Shown: positions 43,451-52,935, numbered from the stretch's first letter. The stretch: DNA of 64,000 nt from Agromyces sp. Root81 (GCF_001429165.1 NZ_LMIR01000001.1:270875-334874), one strand, 5' to 3'. The notes: generated by a model not told the origin, from the sequence alone. Program-made: numbers and translations.

Positions 43451-43873
43451 GTGGCCACTGTTGATGATCTCCGCCGCGCCGCTGCCGGTTTGCCCGGGAG
43501 CGAGGAGCGTGCGACGACAGGTGGTGCCGCGTGGTTCGTGCGCGGCAAGCTCTATGCGTGGGAGTGCCACCCATGGCCGAGCATCCCCGAAGACATGCGT
43601 GCGATCATCGCGGCCGAGCTCGTGGTCGGGGTGAAGGTCGCCGATCCCATCGACGCGCTCGCGCTCGTCGAGATGGCGCCCGACGTGTTCCTGCGAACGA
43701 CGACGGCCTGGGGCGAGCCGAAGGTCGCGTTCCGCATGGCCGGCATCGATGAGCAGCATCTCGCCGAGCTCGTGACCGAGGCGTGGAGAGTGCAGGCTCC
43801 GAAGTATCTGAGGAACGAGTTCGACACTCGCGAGGCGAGCAACGGCCGGCGCACAATGGCCGCATCCGAGTGA
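43451..43873 (+). CDS. MmcQ/YjbR family DNA-binding-like protein
   Basis: 140 residues from GTG 43451. The sequence follows the YjbR pattern: MATVDDLRRAAAGLPGSEER, then AWFVRGKLYAWECHP, KVADPIDALALVEMAPDVF, a WGEPKVAFRMAGID segment, and the final LAELVTEAWRVQAPKYLRNEF. The family has a CyaY/YjbR fold; a nucleic acid role has been suggested but not shown. It ends 10 bases before the 3' end of the convergent crotonase gene. Confidence 0.88.
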   Translation: MATVDDLRRAAAGLPGSEERATTGGAAWFVRGKLYAWECHPWPSIPEDMRAIIAAELVVGVKVADPIDALALVEMAPDVFLRTTTAWGEPKVAFRMAGIDEQHLAELVTEAWRVQAPKYLRNEFDTREASNGRRTMAASE

Positions 43874-43882
43874 GCGTGCCTG

Positions 43883-45055
43883 CTACGCCGCCTCCTCCTC
43901 CTCGGGGATGCCGAGACCGCGGGGGAACACGCTGTGGCGGAGCTGGGTCTCCATGGCCCCGACGATGTCTGCGATGTCGACGGCTGCAAGATCTGCAGGC
44001 CGCCAATCCGGCAAGACGTCCTGGTGGAGCGAGCCGGTGTTCTGCGCCACCAGCGCCTGCACCCCGGTGAACAGGTCGGGCTGCGTGGTGAACCAGCGTG
44101 CCAGGCGGAGCTCGCGCTCGAGCGCCTCGCGCAGCGTTTCGCCGTCGCGCGCGGCGCGCACGGAGCGCAAGGTCGCAGCGAGAGCCGTCGGCGAGAGCCG
44201 GAGCAGCATGTCGGCGGCCGCGGCCGCATTTCCGGCAGCCTCGGGGTCACTCGAATCGGCGGCGCGCAGTCCCGCGACCATTTCGCCGTTCGAGAACGCC
44301 CAGAGGTGCTCGAGGATCGCCTGGACCGTGTCGGCCGCATAGCAGGCGTCGATCCAGTCACGACGTGCGAGCACCGTCGAGGGGCCGGGGTCGACGGCGA
44401 ATCGCCGAACCTTCTCATCGGGTGCGGAGGCATCGTCGGCGTCCTCGAGCGCCGCGGTCATTTCGCCGACCCGCTCGGTCGGCACCATCACGTCGGCGAA
44501 GCCGAGAGCGACGGCGTCCGCCGCGGTCAGGTCGACGGAGTTCAGGGCCAGGTATGTGCCGACCTCACCCGGGGTGCGAGCGAGCCGCCAGGTGGCACCT
44601 CCGTCGGGAACGAAGCCGTAGCCGGTCTCCGGCTGGCCGAGCTTGACCCGGTCGGTCACCACCCGTGTGGAGACGTGCCCGGCGAGCGAGATGCCGCTGC
44701 CCATCGTCATTCCGTGCATGATCGACACGACCGGCTTGGGGTACTCGGCGAGCTTCGCGATCAGACGGTACTCGTCGCGGAAGAACACCGCGCCGATCGT
44801 CATGCCCTCGGCCGCACGCTCCAGGATCTCGCGGAAGTCGCCGCCCGCGCAGAATCCGAAGTCGCCGACTCCGTCCAGCAGGATCGCCGTGACGGCGGGA
44901 TCGACGGCCCACGCGTCGAGCGTCTCGGTCATGGCACGCATCATCTCGAGGTCGATCGCGTTGATCGACTCCGGACGGTTGAGACTCAGGTGGCCGAGTT
45001 GGCCGACGACGGCGGCGTTGACAGGCGTATGCACCTGCACAACGCTAACGGGCAT
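43883..45055 (-). CDS. Enoyl-CoA hydratase/3-hydroxyisobutyryl-CoA hydrolase family protein
   Basis: 390 residues from ATG 45055 (a frame continues upstream but overlaps the neighbour). The crotonase core is present: HLSLNRPESINAIDLEMM, the oxyanion loop DFGFCAGGDFREI, then GMTMGSGISLAGH and the HIBYL-CoA hydrolase-type segment PETGYGFVPDGGATWRLAR with catalytic Glu and Asp. The C-terminal half (about 240-390) is the helical cap of the hydrolase branch. It would act in valine breakdown, removing CoA from 3-hydroxyisobutyryl-CoA. Exact specificity is inference. Confidence 0.88.
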   Translation of the reverse strand: MPVSVVQVHTPVNAAVVGQLGHLSLNRPESINAIDLEMMRAMTETLDAWAVDPAVTAILLDGVGDFGFCAGGDFREILERAAEGMTIGAVFFRDEYRLIAKLAEYPKPVVSIMHGMTMGSGISLAGHVSTRVVTDRVKLGQPETGYGFVPDGGATWRLARTPGEVGTYLALNSVDLTAADAVALGFADVMVPTERVGEMTAALEDADDASAPDEKVRRFAVDPGPSTVLARRDWIDACYAADTVQAILEHLWAFSNGEMVAGLRAADSSDPEAAGNAAAAADMLLRLSPTALAATLRSVRAARDGETLREALERELRLARWFTTQPDLFTGVQALVAQNTGSLHQDVLPDWRPADLAAVDIADIVGAMETQLRHSVFPRGLGIPEEEEAA

Positions 45056-45110
45056 CCGCCAGTGGTGACGACTCGACGTGCGGGCTCGGGCGAGCCTCGC
45101 GCCGGTGCCC

Positions 45111-46547
45111 TCAGCCGAGCGGCTCGAACTCGTTGAGCCGCCAGGTCTGATCGAACCAGGGCTCGAGCGGGCCGTAGAGACGAATGAGCGGGAACCAGGA
45201 CTTTCCTGGCAGCGTCTCGACCCAGTTCGACTCCTTGCCGGCTGGTGCGGTCGGGCCGAAGTAGAGGTCGAACGAGCCGTCGTCGTTGGCCTGGAGCTTG
45301 CCGTCGTTGCTCGCGAGTGCGGGATACGGCGTCGACGGGATGACGAGCAGCGAGCGCGTCTGCGTGTCGTAGAGGTCGACGGCCCAGAAATTCTTCGCTG
45401 GGGGATTGGCGTCGACGCGCAGGCGGTAATTGCGTGCACCGTCGAGCAGCTGCCCTTCGGCGTCGTGCACCGTGTAGGCGTACGCCGAGCCCGCGCCGAC
45501 CTGTGCGTGCGCCATCGCCGGGGTGATCACGGTCGCGAGGTAGTGGAACTGCGTGCGGGCATCGAGCAGTCGCGCCCCGTTCCGCAGGAACTCGTAGTCG
45601 CCGCCGACGAAGGCGTTGCGCCACGAGCCGTACAGCACGGCCTCGGGATCGCGCGGTTCGTACGTGACCGACCGGGCGAGCCCGGCGGCGATCAGTGCCG
45701 CCTGCTCGAGAATGCCGCGAAGCCGCGCATCGGGCTCGAACGGCTGACCGTTCGCGATGCCGATCGCGGCGAGCTGACCGGCACGCTCCGCGTCGAGGGC
45801 CTCGACCGGCTCCTCCTGCACGAGCACGGCCACCTCTTCGTAGAACGAGAAGTCGTTCGCGTGCACGGTGTTGAACGGTGTCTCGGCGAGGTCGATGAAC
45901 TCGTTCGCCTCGGGGTTCGCGGCCTCGGCGAGCGGGTAGATGCGCGTCTGCTTCATCGCGGGCACGCCGCCGAGCGCGCGCAGCACGACGAAGTTCGTGT
46001 ACGTCGGCGTGCGGTAGACGAAGTACCCGTCGGGCACCTCGCCGTCGTAGCCAGGCGGCAGGAAGAGGTATTTGCCGCCTGCACCCTTGTCAGGTCCGGC
46101 GATGCCCATGTCGGCGACGTAGCGGAACCAGAAGTCGTCGACGACGCAGAGCGACTGCGGCGGCGCCTCGATGACGGTGGGTCCCCACGACTTCAGGTCG
46201 AGCATGGTCGTGCCGTACGTCGTCTCGGTGTTCGGCGTGAGGAACAGCCCCTTCGACGTCGCCCGTGGTTCGGTGATGCCGATCTGCCTGGCCGAGGTGA
46301 CACCTGCGACGCGGAGGCCCGCACGGAACGCCACGAGCGACGCGCCGGGGACGGCGTTCAGGAACACGTCGATGCCGCGGATCAAGTCGAGCGCGTTGTA
46401 CGCGGTCTCGACGGTCTCGGGCAACGGCACCCCGTCGAAGAATCGCAACTCGCCGAACGGCGATGACACGGAGTCCGGCGTGCTCAGTGAGGCGACGGCC
46501 TCCGCCATCTCGTCAGCGGTGAGTCCTGGGCGGCGTTCTACTGACAT
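45111..46547 (-). CDS. DUF1254/DUF1214 domain protein, chromosomal copy
   Basis: 478 residues from ATG 46547, with a strong GAGGGGGAAC site upstream. It carries the same domain pair as the two island proteins: LTPNTETTYGTTMLDLKSWGPTV and VVDDFWFRYVADMGIAGPDKG in DUF1254, then GARNYRLRVDANPPAKNFWA, VDLYDTQTRSLL and SNWVETLPGKSWFPLIRLYGP in DUF1214. No signal peptide. It lies outside the island, alone between the crotonase and aminopeptidase genes, so the chromosome has its own copy besides the imported ones. Function unknown. Confidence 0.9.
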   Translation of the reverse strand: MSVERRPGLTADEMAEAVASLSTPDSVSSPFGELRFFDGVPLPETVETAYNALDLIRGIDVFLNAVPGASLVAFRAGLRVAGVTSARQIGITEPRATSKGLFLTPNTETTYGTTMLDLKSWGPTVIEAPPQSLCVVDDFWFRYVADMGIAGPDKGAGGKYLFLPPGYDGEVPDGYFVYRTPTYTNFVVLRALGGVPAMKQTRIYPLAEAANPEANEFIDLAETPFNTVHANDFSFYEEVAVLVQEEPVEALDAERAGQLAAIGIANGQPFEPDARLRGILEQAALIAAGLARSVTYEPRDPEAVLYGSWRNAFVGGDYEFLRNGARLLDARTQFHYLATVITPAMAHAQVGAGSAYAYTVHDAEGQLLDGARNYRLRVDANPPAKNFWAVDLYDTQTRSLLVIPSTPYPALASNDGKLQANDDGSFDLYFGPTAPAGKESNWVETLPGKSWFPLIRLYGPLEPWFDQTWRLNEFEPLG

Positions 46548-46626
46548 GTTCCCCCTCGATCGAAATGCTGCTCTCACCTTGGCAGCGGCCCGGCCCGAAG
46601 ACAAATGACCGAGCCGGACATGCGGC

Positions 46627-48045
46627 TCATCTCAGGGCGGCGACCCATTTCTCGATTCCGGCGGCGTCGATCGGCAGCGCAGCCGAGAGCACCTCGTGGC
46701 CGGTCTCCGTCACGAGCAGGTCGTCCTCGATGCGAATGCCGATGCCGCGAAGCTCGGGCGGGACCGTGAGGTCGTTGGCGTGGAAGTAGAGGCCCGGCTC
46801 GACTGCGAGAACCGAGCCGGGGCGCAGCGGCTCATCGAGGTAGCGTTCGTCGCCGATCCGGGCGCAGTCGTGGACGTCCAATCCGATGTGGTGTCCGGTG
46901 CCGCACGGCAGGTAACGACGATGCTGCTGCCCGGTCGGGGACATCGCCTCGTCGACCGAGACGCGCAGGATCCCGAGCTCGTGCAGCGCGGTCGCGATCG
47001 ACTCGTAGGCGGTGCTTCGCATGTCGCGGAAGGATGCGCCGGGGCCGACTTTCGACATCGCGGCTCGATGCGCCCGCTCGACCAGCGCGTGCACCTCTCG
47101 CTGTGCGGGGGAGAACGTGCCGTCCACGGGAAGAGTGCGTGTGACGTCGGCCGTGTAGAGCGATCGCGCCTCGACGCCGGCATCCACGAGCACGACGTGG
47201 CCGGGAAGCACCGGGCCGTCGCAGCGCGTCCAGTGCAGGGTCGGGGCATGCGGCCCGCTGCCCACGACGGTCGAGTAGCCGACTCCGTTGCCGAAGGTCC
47301 TGGCATGGCGGTCGAAGGTCGCCTGCAACCAGCGTTCGCCTCCGAACTCCACGGCCGCCGGGAGCTCCGCGGCGACCGCGCGGAATCCGGCGACCGTGGC
47401 GTCGACCGCTGCGCGGAGCTGGGCGATCTCCCACACGTCCTTCACGAGCTTGGCTGCGGAGAGCGCGACGGCAAGGGCTGCGGATGCCTCGAGCCGACGC
47501 GGCAGTCGAGGCTCCGGTGCGCCCGCGACGAGGGCACCAGACGGGGCGGCCTCCAGCGCGGCGTCGAGGGCGTCGAGCGATCGCACCTCGAGGTCGAGGG
47601 CGCTCGACCAGTCGGCCAGGTCGGCGGCGGGGCCGATCCAGAGCTCGCCGCGCAGGGCATCGGCGTAGAACGCGTCCTGGCCGGGGCCCACGGGTTCCGG
47701 GAGGTAGAGGACGGCGTCGTGCCCTCCTGGGGCAGGGGTCATGACGAGTACGGCGCCCTCCGACTGGCAGGCCGTCAACCAGACGAAGTCGCTGTCGGCG
47801 CGGAAGCCGAACTCGGTGTCGTTCGAGCGCACGTGCGATCGCCCGGACGCCACGATGATCGTCCTCCCGGTGAACTGCGCGCTGATGAGCGAACGATGTC
47901 CATGCGCCGACGCGGGCGCTCCGGCGACGATATCGACGCGTCGATCGGCCGGGCCCCATCCCGACGCCATGTAGTCGCGAAAGGCCTGGGTCTCTGGGAG
48001 AGGCTGGGTACGTGGGTCGCGGAAGGTCTGAGGCTCTGGACGCAT
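46627..48045 (-). CDS. pepP: Aminopeptidase P family Xaa-Pro aminopeptidase
   Basis: 472 residues from ATG 48045; a TTG at 48081 is an alternative start. The N-terminal creatinase-like domain has TIIVASGRSHVRSNDTEFGF. The C-terminal pita-bread metallopeptidase shows all five metal ligands: LVDAGVEARSLYTADVTRTL (two Asp), GTGHHIGLDVHD (His), LAVEPGLYF (Glu) and GIRIEDDLLVTE (Glu). It removes N-terminal residues preceding proline in peptides in the cytoplasm. Peptide breakdown fits the two peptide importers in the window, although no operon joins them. Confidence 0.93.
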   Translation of the reverse strand: MRPEPQTFRDPRTQPLPETQAFRDYMASGWGPADRRVDIVAGAPASAHGHRSLISAQFTGRTIIVASGRSHVRSNDTEFGFRADSDFVWLTACQSEGAVLVMTPAPGGHDAVLYLPEPVGPGQDAFYADALRGELWIGPAADLADWSSALDLEVRSLDALDAALEAAPSGALVAGAPEPRLPRRLEASAALAVALSAAKLVKDVWEIAQLRAAVDATVAGFRAVAAELPAAVEFGGERWLQATFDRHARTFGNGVGYSTVVGSGPHAPTLHWTRCDGPVLPGHVVLVDAGVEARSLYTADVTRTLPVDGTFSPAQREVHALVERAHRAAMSKVGPGASFRDMRSTAYESIATALHELGILRVSVDEAMSPTGQQHRRYLPCGTGHHIGLDVHDCARIGDERYLDEPLRPGSVLAVEPGLYFHANDLTVPPELRGIGIRIEDDLLVTETGHEVLSAALPIDAAGIEKWVAALR

Positions 48046-48227
48046 GGTGACCAGTAAGCCATCGGGGCGAACGAGCGTCAAGAAGCGCGCAATCAGTCGA
48101 GCGAAACATCCGGTGGACTACGCGCATTGCAAACAGAATGTCTCAATGCACCTCGCCTGAATGGCACTTGACGGGACGGAATGCAGTTCGATTGACACCC
48201 GCTGCGGCGCCTCAACACAATGTGGAC

Positions 48228-48608
48228 ATGACCGGTACCAACCCCCAGCCCACCGCAGCAGCACTCGACATCGACCTGGATCGGCGGGTGTTCGACATGG
48301 TCTCCTCAACCGCGAGCGTCGTCGACACGACGGCGCCGACCCGCTTCGTCTACCGGGAGTCGGGCGGCGTGCTGTGGGGGGAGTACGTCGGCGACACGGT
48401 CGCGATCGGCCGGTTCTGCGGAGTGCGCACGCAGGGGCGTATCGACATCTCGTTCGTCCACCGCGGTCACGACGCCGGCACTACGACGGGAACGGCATCG
48501 TCGGTCATCTCGGTCGACGACGAGGGCGCGTTGCTGCTGACCGAGGAGTTCGTCGCGCCGGACGGGAACCTCCACACGAGCATCTGCCGCGAGGTGGTCA
48601 GCGCCTGA
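48228..48608 (+). CDS. Beta-rich hypothetical protein
   Basis: 126 residues from ATG 48228; the upstream in-frame region to 48138 has no ribosome-binding site. The sequence FVYRESGGVLWGEYVGDTVA, IGRFCGVRTQGRIDISFVHR, TGTASSVISVDDEGALLLTE has the alternating pattern of a small beta-barrel. Proteins like it are sometimes misnamed N-acetylglutamate synthase; it lacks any acetyltransferase motif. Its stop codon directly abuts that of the convergent Lrp-type regulator gene. Confidence 0.7.
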   Translation: MTGTNPQPTAAALDIDLDRRVFDMVSSTASVVDTTAPTRFVYRESGGVLWGEYVGDTVAIGRFCGVRTQGRIDISFVHRGHDAGTTTGTASSVISVDDEGALLLTEEFVAPDGNLHTSICREVVSA

Positions 48609-49181
48609 TCAGCGCCGACGTCGGTCCGGCACGCGCTCGACCCGGTCATCGCTCGTGCGAACGAACCGGGTCATGCCGAATCGTTCTCCGGAGTCCTCGA
48701 CCGAGGAGCGCTCGGTGCGCGGCATCCGCAGGGACACGTGAGCGCGTTCCTCGTCCATGAGGAAGACCGTCGTCGTCGCCTTGATCGACGGCCACTGGGC
48801 CAGGCGAGTGGCGACGAGCTCGTGGATCGCCGCCACGTCGGGGGCGCGCACGAGGAGCATCGCGTCGTGTTCGCCGGTCGTCACCGCGAAGTACTCGAGT
48901 TCGCTGACCGAGGAGAGGCGCGCCCGGAAATCCGCCCACTGGCTCTGCCGGAGCGTGATGAACACCATGGCCGCGACGCCGATGCCGACCGCTGCCGGGT
49001 CGATCTCAGCATGGACGCCGCGGATGATGCCCGCCCGAACGAGGGCCTCGTATCGCGTGTACGCGTTGGATCGAGAGATTCCGAGGTGCTCGGCGAGCGC
49101 AGCGACCGAAGTCCGGCCGTCCTCTCGCAGGAGTTCGAGCATCCGAATATGCGTGTCGTCGAGGTGCATCCGAGACTCCAT
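48609..49181 (-). CDS. Lrp/AsnC family transcriptional regulator
   Basis: 190 residues from ATG 49181 (ATG 49169 is also possible). The N-terminal helix-turn-helix is typical: DDTHIRMLELLREDGRTSVA, ALAEHLGISRSNAYTRYEAL, then VRAGIIRGVHAEIDPAAVGI. The C-terminal ligand-sensing RAM domain has SELEYFAVTTGEHDAMLLVR. About 40 extra basic residues follow the usual end. It is divergent from the peptide ABC transporter operon (161 bases between starts) and is the likely regulator of that operon and of itself, probably responding to an amino acid. Confidence 0.9.
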   Translation of the reverse strand: MESRMHLDDTHIRMLELLREDGRTSVAALAEHLGISRSNAYTRYEALVRAGIIRGVHAEIDPAAVGIGVAAMVFITLRQSQWADFRARLSSVSELEYFAVTTGEHDAMLLVRAPDVAAIHELVATRLAQWPSIKATTTVFLMDEERAHVSLRMPRTERSSVEDSGERFGMTRFVRTSDDRVERVPDRRRR

Positions 49182-49342
49182 CTGTCCAGTCACAGCTACG
49201 GGGAGGGCCAGTACTGGAGAGAATATGCCACGGGACGGAGCATTGCTAGACATATGTTCCTGATTGGTGGGTTCTCATTGACGAATGATCTGAATACGCA
49301 CTACTTTCTCACTCATCCCTCCAATCGATAAGGAGCACCACC
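49182..49342. promoter_or_regulatory. Divergent promoter region, Lrp regulator and peptide transporter
   Basis: 161 bases, clearly A/T-rich against the rest of the window, as expected for Lrp-type binding. It has a perfect palindrome ACATATGT at 49250-49257 and a possible promoter of the transporter with TTGACG at 49278-49283 and a weak -10 17-18 bases on (49301-49307). A good ribosome-binding site AAGGAG ends 7 bases before the TTG start at 49343. Binding by the Lrp protein is inference. Confidence 0.45.
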
Positions 49343-50926
49343 TTGTCACGATCGTTCCACCGCGCCGCTCGGCGTGGCACCACTGCGCTCGGCCTGGCCG
49401 TCGCGGCCGCGCTGACATTCAGTGCCTGCTCGGCGGGCGCGCCCGCCGCAGCGCCCGCAGGCGGCTCGCTCGTCGTCGATGCATCGTTCGACCTGAAGAC
49501 GGCCGACCCGAACCGCGAGTACGAGACGACCGGCTCGATCGTCGCGAAGGCGCTCTACGAGACGCTGCTCACCTTCGACGGCGACGACGTCACCGCGCCG
49601 ATCGACGGACTCGCGAGCTATGAGATCAACGCGGACAACACCGTCGTGACGCTCACCATGAAGCCCGGGCACAAGTTCTCCGACGGCACGGAGGTCACGG
49701 TCGACGACGCGGTGTTCTCGCTGCAGCGCGTGCAGGGAGTGAAGGGCAACCCCTCGTTCCTGCTCGACGGGGTGACGATCGAGAAGACCTCGGATACGAC
49801 GCTCACGTTGACGTCGGCGACACCGAACCCCGCCCTCCCGTTCATCCTGCCGAACCCGGCACTCGGCGTGGTCAACCAGGAGATCGTCGAGGAGAACGGC
49901 GGCAGCACGACCGCCGACGACTCCGCAGAGGCCTTCCTCAACTCGACGTCGGCGGGCTCGGGCCCGTACATGCTCGAGTCGTTCGATGCCGCTTCGCAGG
50001 TGGTCTTCACCGCGAACCCCGAGTACACGGGAGAGAAGCCCGCCTACGAGCGCGTCGTGCTCCGCAACGTGCAGGGGCCGACGCAGAAGCTGAACGTCGA
50101 GGCCGGCGACTCGCAGGTGGCGCTCGACCTCAATCCCGACCAGGTCGCCGAGCTCGACGCCTCCAAGGTCTCGATCATCGCGAACCCCTCGCGGTACATG
50201 ATCTTCCTCCTGCTCAACCAGGACGCCTCGGTCAGCGAGATCACCAGCAACCCGAAGTTCCTCGAAGCGGTCAAGCTCGGCATCGACTACGACAAGATCG
50301 TCGAGCTCGCCGGTGACGGCTCGGTCCGGCCGGGCGGCTTCATCCCGTCGATCTTCAACGGCGCACTCGACGCAGCGGACGGCAACCAGTTCGATGCCGA
50401 TGCCGCAGCGGCCGCGCTTGCCGAGTCGGGGTACGCCGGCGAGGAGGTCACGCTGAACTTCCCGAACGACATCACCGTGCAGGGCCTGTCATTGCAGAGC
50501 ATCGCGGAGTCGATCCAGGCGCAGCTGAAGTCGGTGGGCATCACCGTCACGCTCGCACCCGCGCCGGTCGCGACCGAACTCGACGCCTACCGCAACGGCA
50601 AGGAGACGGTCGGTCTCTGGTACTGGGGCCCCGACTTCCCGGACCCCTCGAACTACCTCGCCTTCACGCCGGGTGAGCTCGTGGGCCTGCGCGCAGGGTG
50701 GGCGGCCGGTGCCGACCCCACTGTCACCGACCTCGCTGCTGCCGCCGTCGCCGCGACCGACCCTGCTGCACGCGCAACCGCGTACGAAGAGCTGCAGAAG
50801 GCGCAGAACGCGAGCGGACCCTTCATCCCGCTCCTGCAGCCCGCGCAGAACGTCGTGACCGCGCCGAGCATCACGGTCGTGCCGTTGAACCCGACCTGGA
50901 CCGTCGATCTTGCCGGAATCAAGTAG
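49343..50926 (+). CDS. Peptide ABC transporter substrate-binding lipoprotein
   Basis: 527 residues from TTG 49343 with AAGGAG upstream. The N-terminus is a lipoprotein signal peptide ending in lipobox FSAC (Cys at residue 29). The rest is a family 5 solute-binding protein: TADPNREYETTGSIVAKALYE, the conserved YTFHLR-like VTLTMKPGHKFSDGTEVT, GSGPYMLESFD and GLWYWGPDFPDPSNYLAF near the end. It captures peptides (or nickel/other ligands in some members) outside the membrane. First gene of a complete five-gene importer operon. Confidence 0.93.
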   Translation: MSRSFHRAARRGTTALGLAVAAALTFSACSAGAPAAAPAGGSLVVDASFDLKTADPNREYETTGSIVAKALYETLLTFDGDDVTAPIDGLASYEINADNTVVTLTMKPGHKFSDGTEVTVDDAVFSLQRVQGVKGNPSFLLDGVTIEKTSDTTLTLTSATPNPALPFILPNPALGVVNQEIVEENGGSTTADDSAEAFLNSTSAGSGPYMLESFDAASQVVFTANPEYTGEKPAYERVVLRNVQGPTQKLNVEAGDSQVALDLNPDQVAELDASKVSIIANPSRYMIFLLLNQDASVSEITSNPKFLEAVKLGIDYDKIVELAGDGSVRPGGFIPSIFNGALDAADGNQFDADAAAAALAESGYAGEEVTLNFPNDITVQGLSLQSIAESIQAQLKSVGITVTLAPAPVATELDAYRNGKETVGLWYWGPDFPDPSNYLAFTPGELVGLRAGWAAGADPTVTDLAAAAVAATDPAARATAYEELQKAQNASGPFIPLLQPAQNVVTAPSITVVPLNPTWTVDLAGIK

Positions 50927-51983
50927 CACCGCTCCGAACGAGCGACGCGCGCGAGCGGGAGTCCACCCGCTCGCGCGCTACCTCGGCATCAGGGCAGGGC
51001 TGACCGTCCTCCTGCTGTTCGGCGTCACGCTCGTCACCTTCACGCTCACGAATCTCGTCCCGGCCGACCCCGTGCAGGCGGCGCTGGGGGAGCAGGCCGC
51101 GGCCGACCCCGAGATCGTGCAGAAGTTCCGCGAAGACGCCGGTCTCGACCAGCCGCTCCCGGTGCAGTACCTCACCTATCTCGGCAACCTGCTGCACGGC
51201 GACCTCGGGATGTCGCAGCAGACGCACGCCCCGGTCGCAGACGACCTCGGCACGGCGTTCCCAGCCACGGCAGAACTCGCGATCGCGGCCATCCTCATCT
51301 CGATCGTCCTCGGCGTCGGGCTCGGCATGTGGGCGGCGCTCCGCCGACACAAGGTCACGGATCAGGTGATCCGCGTCGTGAGCCTCATCGGCATCTCGGT
51401 GCCCTCATTCTGGCTCGCACTCGTGGTCTACTTCGTCTTCTTCTCCCAACTGCACTGGTTCCCCGGATCGGGCAGGCTCTCGCCGGCGGCGGTCCCGCCG
51501 CCCCAAGTCACCGGCATGTACACCGTCGACTCACTGCTCGCCGGCCAATGGGCGACGTTCGCCGATGCCGTGTCGCACCTGATCCTGCCCGCAGCCGTGC
51601 TCGCGCTCTACACGATCGGCCTGCTGACTCGTTTCGCGCGCTCCGCCATCCTGGAGGTGCTCGACCTCGACTACGTGCGCGCGGCCAGGGCGAAGGGCTT
51701 GCCCGGGCACATCGTGGTCAACCGCTACGTGCTGCGCGGCGCGCTCGTGCCGATCATCACGGTGCTCGGCGTCGCCTTCGGCTCGTTGCTCTCCGGAACG
51801 GTGCTGGTCGAGAAGGTCTACTCGTGGCACGGCCTCGGCGAATACGCATACTCGGCCGCGACGAAGCTCGACCTCCCGGCGATCATGGGCGTCGGGCTCG
51901 TGGTCGGGTTCGTCTACATCGGACTCAACTTCATCATCGACGTGCTGTACGGCGTCATCGACCCGAGAGTGAGGGTCGCATGA
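50910..51983 (+). CDS. Peptide ABC transporter permease, DppB type
   Basis: 357 residues from TTG 50910, overlapping the end of the binding-protein gene by 17 bases; no other start before the first helix is convincing. The first membrane helix (about 29-50) is followed by TNLVPADPVQAALGEQAA, a long external loop, about five more helices, and the coupling loop DLDYVRAARAKGLPGHIVV near residue 250. The C-terminus IDPRVRVA is typical. Partner of the next permease, with which it overlaps by ATGA. Confidence 0.9.
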   Translation: MPESSSTAPNERRARAGVHPLARYLGIRAGLTVLLLFGVTLVTFTLTNLVPADPVQAALGEQAAADPEIVQKFREDAGLDQPLPVQYLTYLGNLLHGDLGMSQQTHAPVADDLGTAFPATAELAIAAILISIVLGVGLGMWAALRRHKVTDQVIRVVSLIGISVPSFWLALVVYFVFFSQLHWFPGSGRLSPAAVPPPQVTGMYTVDSLLAGQWATFADAVSHLILPAAVLALYTIGLLTRFARSAILEVLDLDYVRAARAKGLPGHIVVNRYVLRGALVPIITVLGVAFGSLLSGTVLVEKVYSWHGLGEYAYSAATKLDLPAIMGVGLVVGFVYIGLNFIIDVLYGVIDPRVRVA

Positions 51984-52915
51984 CCGACGTCATCGAAGAG
52001 AACGAGGTCATCGCAGAACGGGACGTCATCGCCGGACGGGACGTCATCGCGGAGCAGACACGGCGGAAGGGCCGACTGCGCGTCTCCAAGCAGTTGCGCA
52101 CGCCGCTCGCCGTCACCGGCGCCGCGATCGTCGTGTTCTGGCTCCTCGTCGCCGTGTTCGCACAGTGGATCCGTCCGTACGACCCGCTCGCGCAGGACTT
52201 CCCGCGCCTGCTCGCGCCGAATGCGGAACACTGGTTCGGCACCGACCAGGTCGGTCGCGACGTGCTCTCCCGCGTGATCACGGGTGCGCAGGTCTCGATC
52301 CCGCTCGCGCTCATGCTCGTCGTGTTCGCGATGCTCATCGGCTCGCTGCTCGGAGCGATCGCGGGCTACTTCGGCAAGGCGATCGATGAAGTGATCATGC
52401 GGATCGCGGACCTCGTGTTCGCGTTTCCGACGATCATCCTCGCCATGGTCATCGCTGCGGCACTCGGCCCGAGCCTGACGAACGCGGTGATCGCGATGCT
52501 CATCGTGTCGTGGCCCGCGTACGCCCGAGTCAGCCGATCGCTCGTGCTCGGCGCACGCGACGCGGAGTACGTGGTGGCCGGTCGCCTGCTCGGCAACGGG
52601 CCCTTCACCTCGTTGCGCAAGGACATCCTGCCGAACGTGGTCTCGCCGGTCGTCGTGCTCGCCACGCTCGATGTCGGCACGGCCATCCTGCTCCTGTCCG
52701 GTCTGTCGTTCCTCGGGCTGGGAGCGATCCCGCCGACACCCGACTGGGGTGCGATGGTGGCCGAGGGCGTCCAGAACTTCTCGTCGTGGTGGATCTCGGT
52801 GTTCCCGGGCCTCGCCATCCTCACCGTCGTGCTCGCGTTCAACTTCCTCGGCGATGCGCTGCGGGACGCACTCGATCCCCGATCGCAGGAAGCCGTTCAG
52901 GGGCGATCGCTGTGA
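51980..52915 (+). CDS. Peptide ABC transporter permease, DppC type
   Basis: 311 residues from ATG 51980. The N-terminus has a short repetitive charged stretch with three similar units (EVIAERDVIAGRDVIAEQ), which is unusual. Then come the first helix (about 42-62), the family motif HWFGTDQVGRDVLSRVI, further helices, the coupling loop ARDAEYVVAGRLLGN and the end LGDALRDALDPRSQ. Forms the pore with the upstream protein. The next ATPase gene begins with a possible GTG overlapping this stop or, more likely, 20 bases later. Confidence 0.9.
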   Translation: MTDVIEENEVIAERDVIAGRDVIAEQTRRKGRLRVSKQLRTPLAVTGAAIVVFWLLVAVFAQWIRPYDPLAQDFPRLLAPNAEHWFGTDQVGRDVLSRVITGAQVSIPLALMLVVFAMLIGSLLGAIAGYFGKAIDEVIMRIADLVFAFPTIILAMVIAAALGPSLTNAVIAMLIVSWPAYARVSRSLVLGARDAEYVVAGRLLGNGPFTSLRKDILPNVVSPVVVLATLDVGTAILLLSGLSFLGLGAIPPTPDWGAMVAEGVQNFSSWWISVFPGLAILTVVLAFNFLGDALRDALDPRSQEAVQGRSL

Positions 52916-52935
52916 CGATCACGAAGGGAACCACC

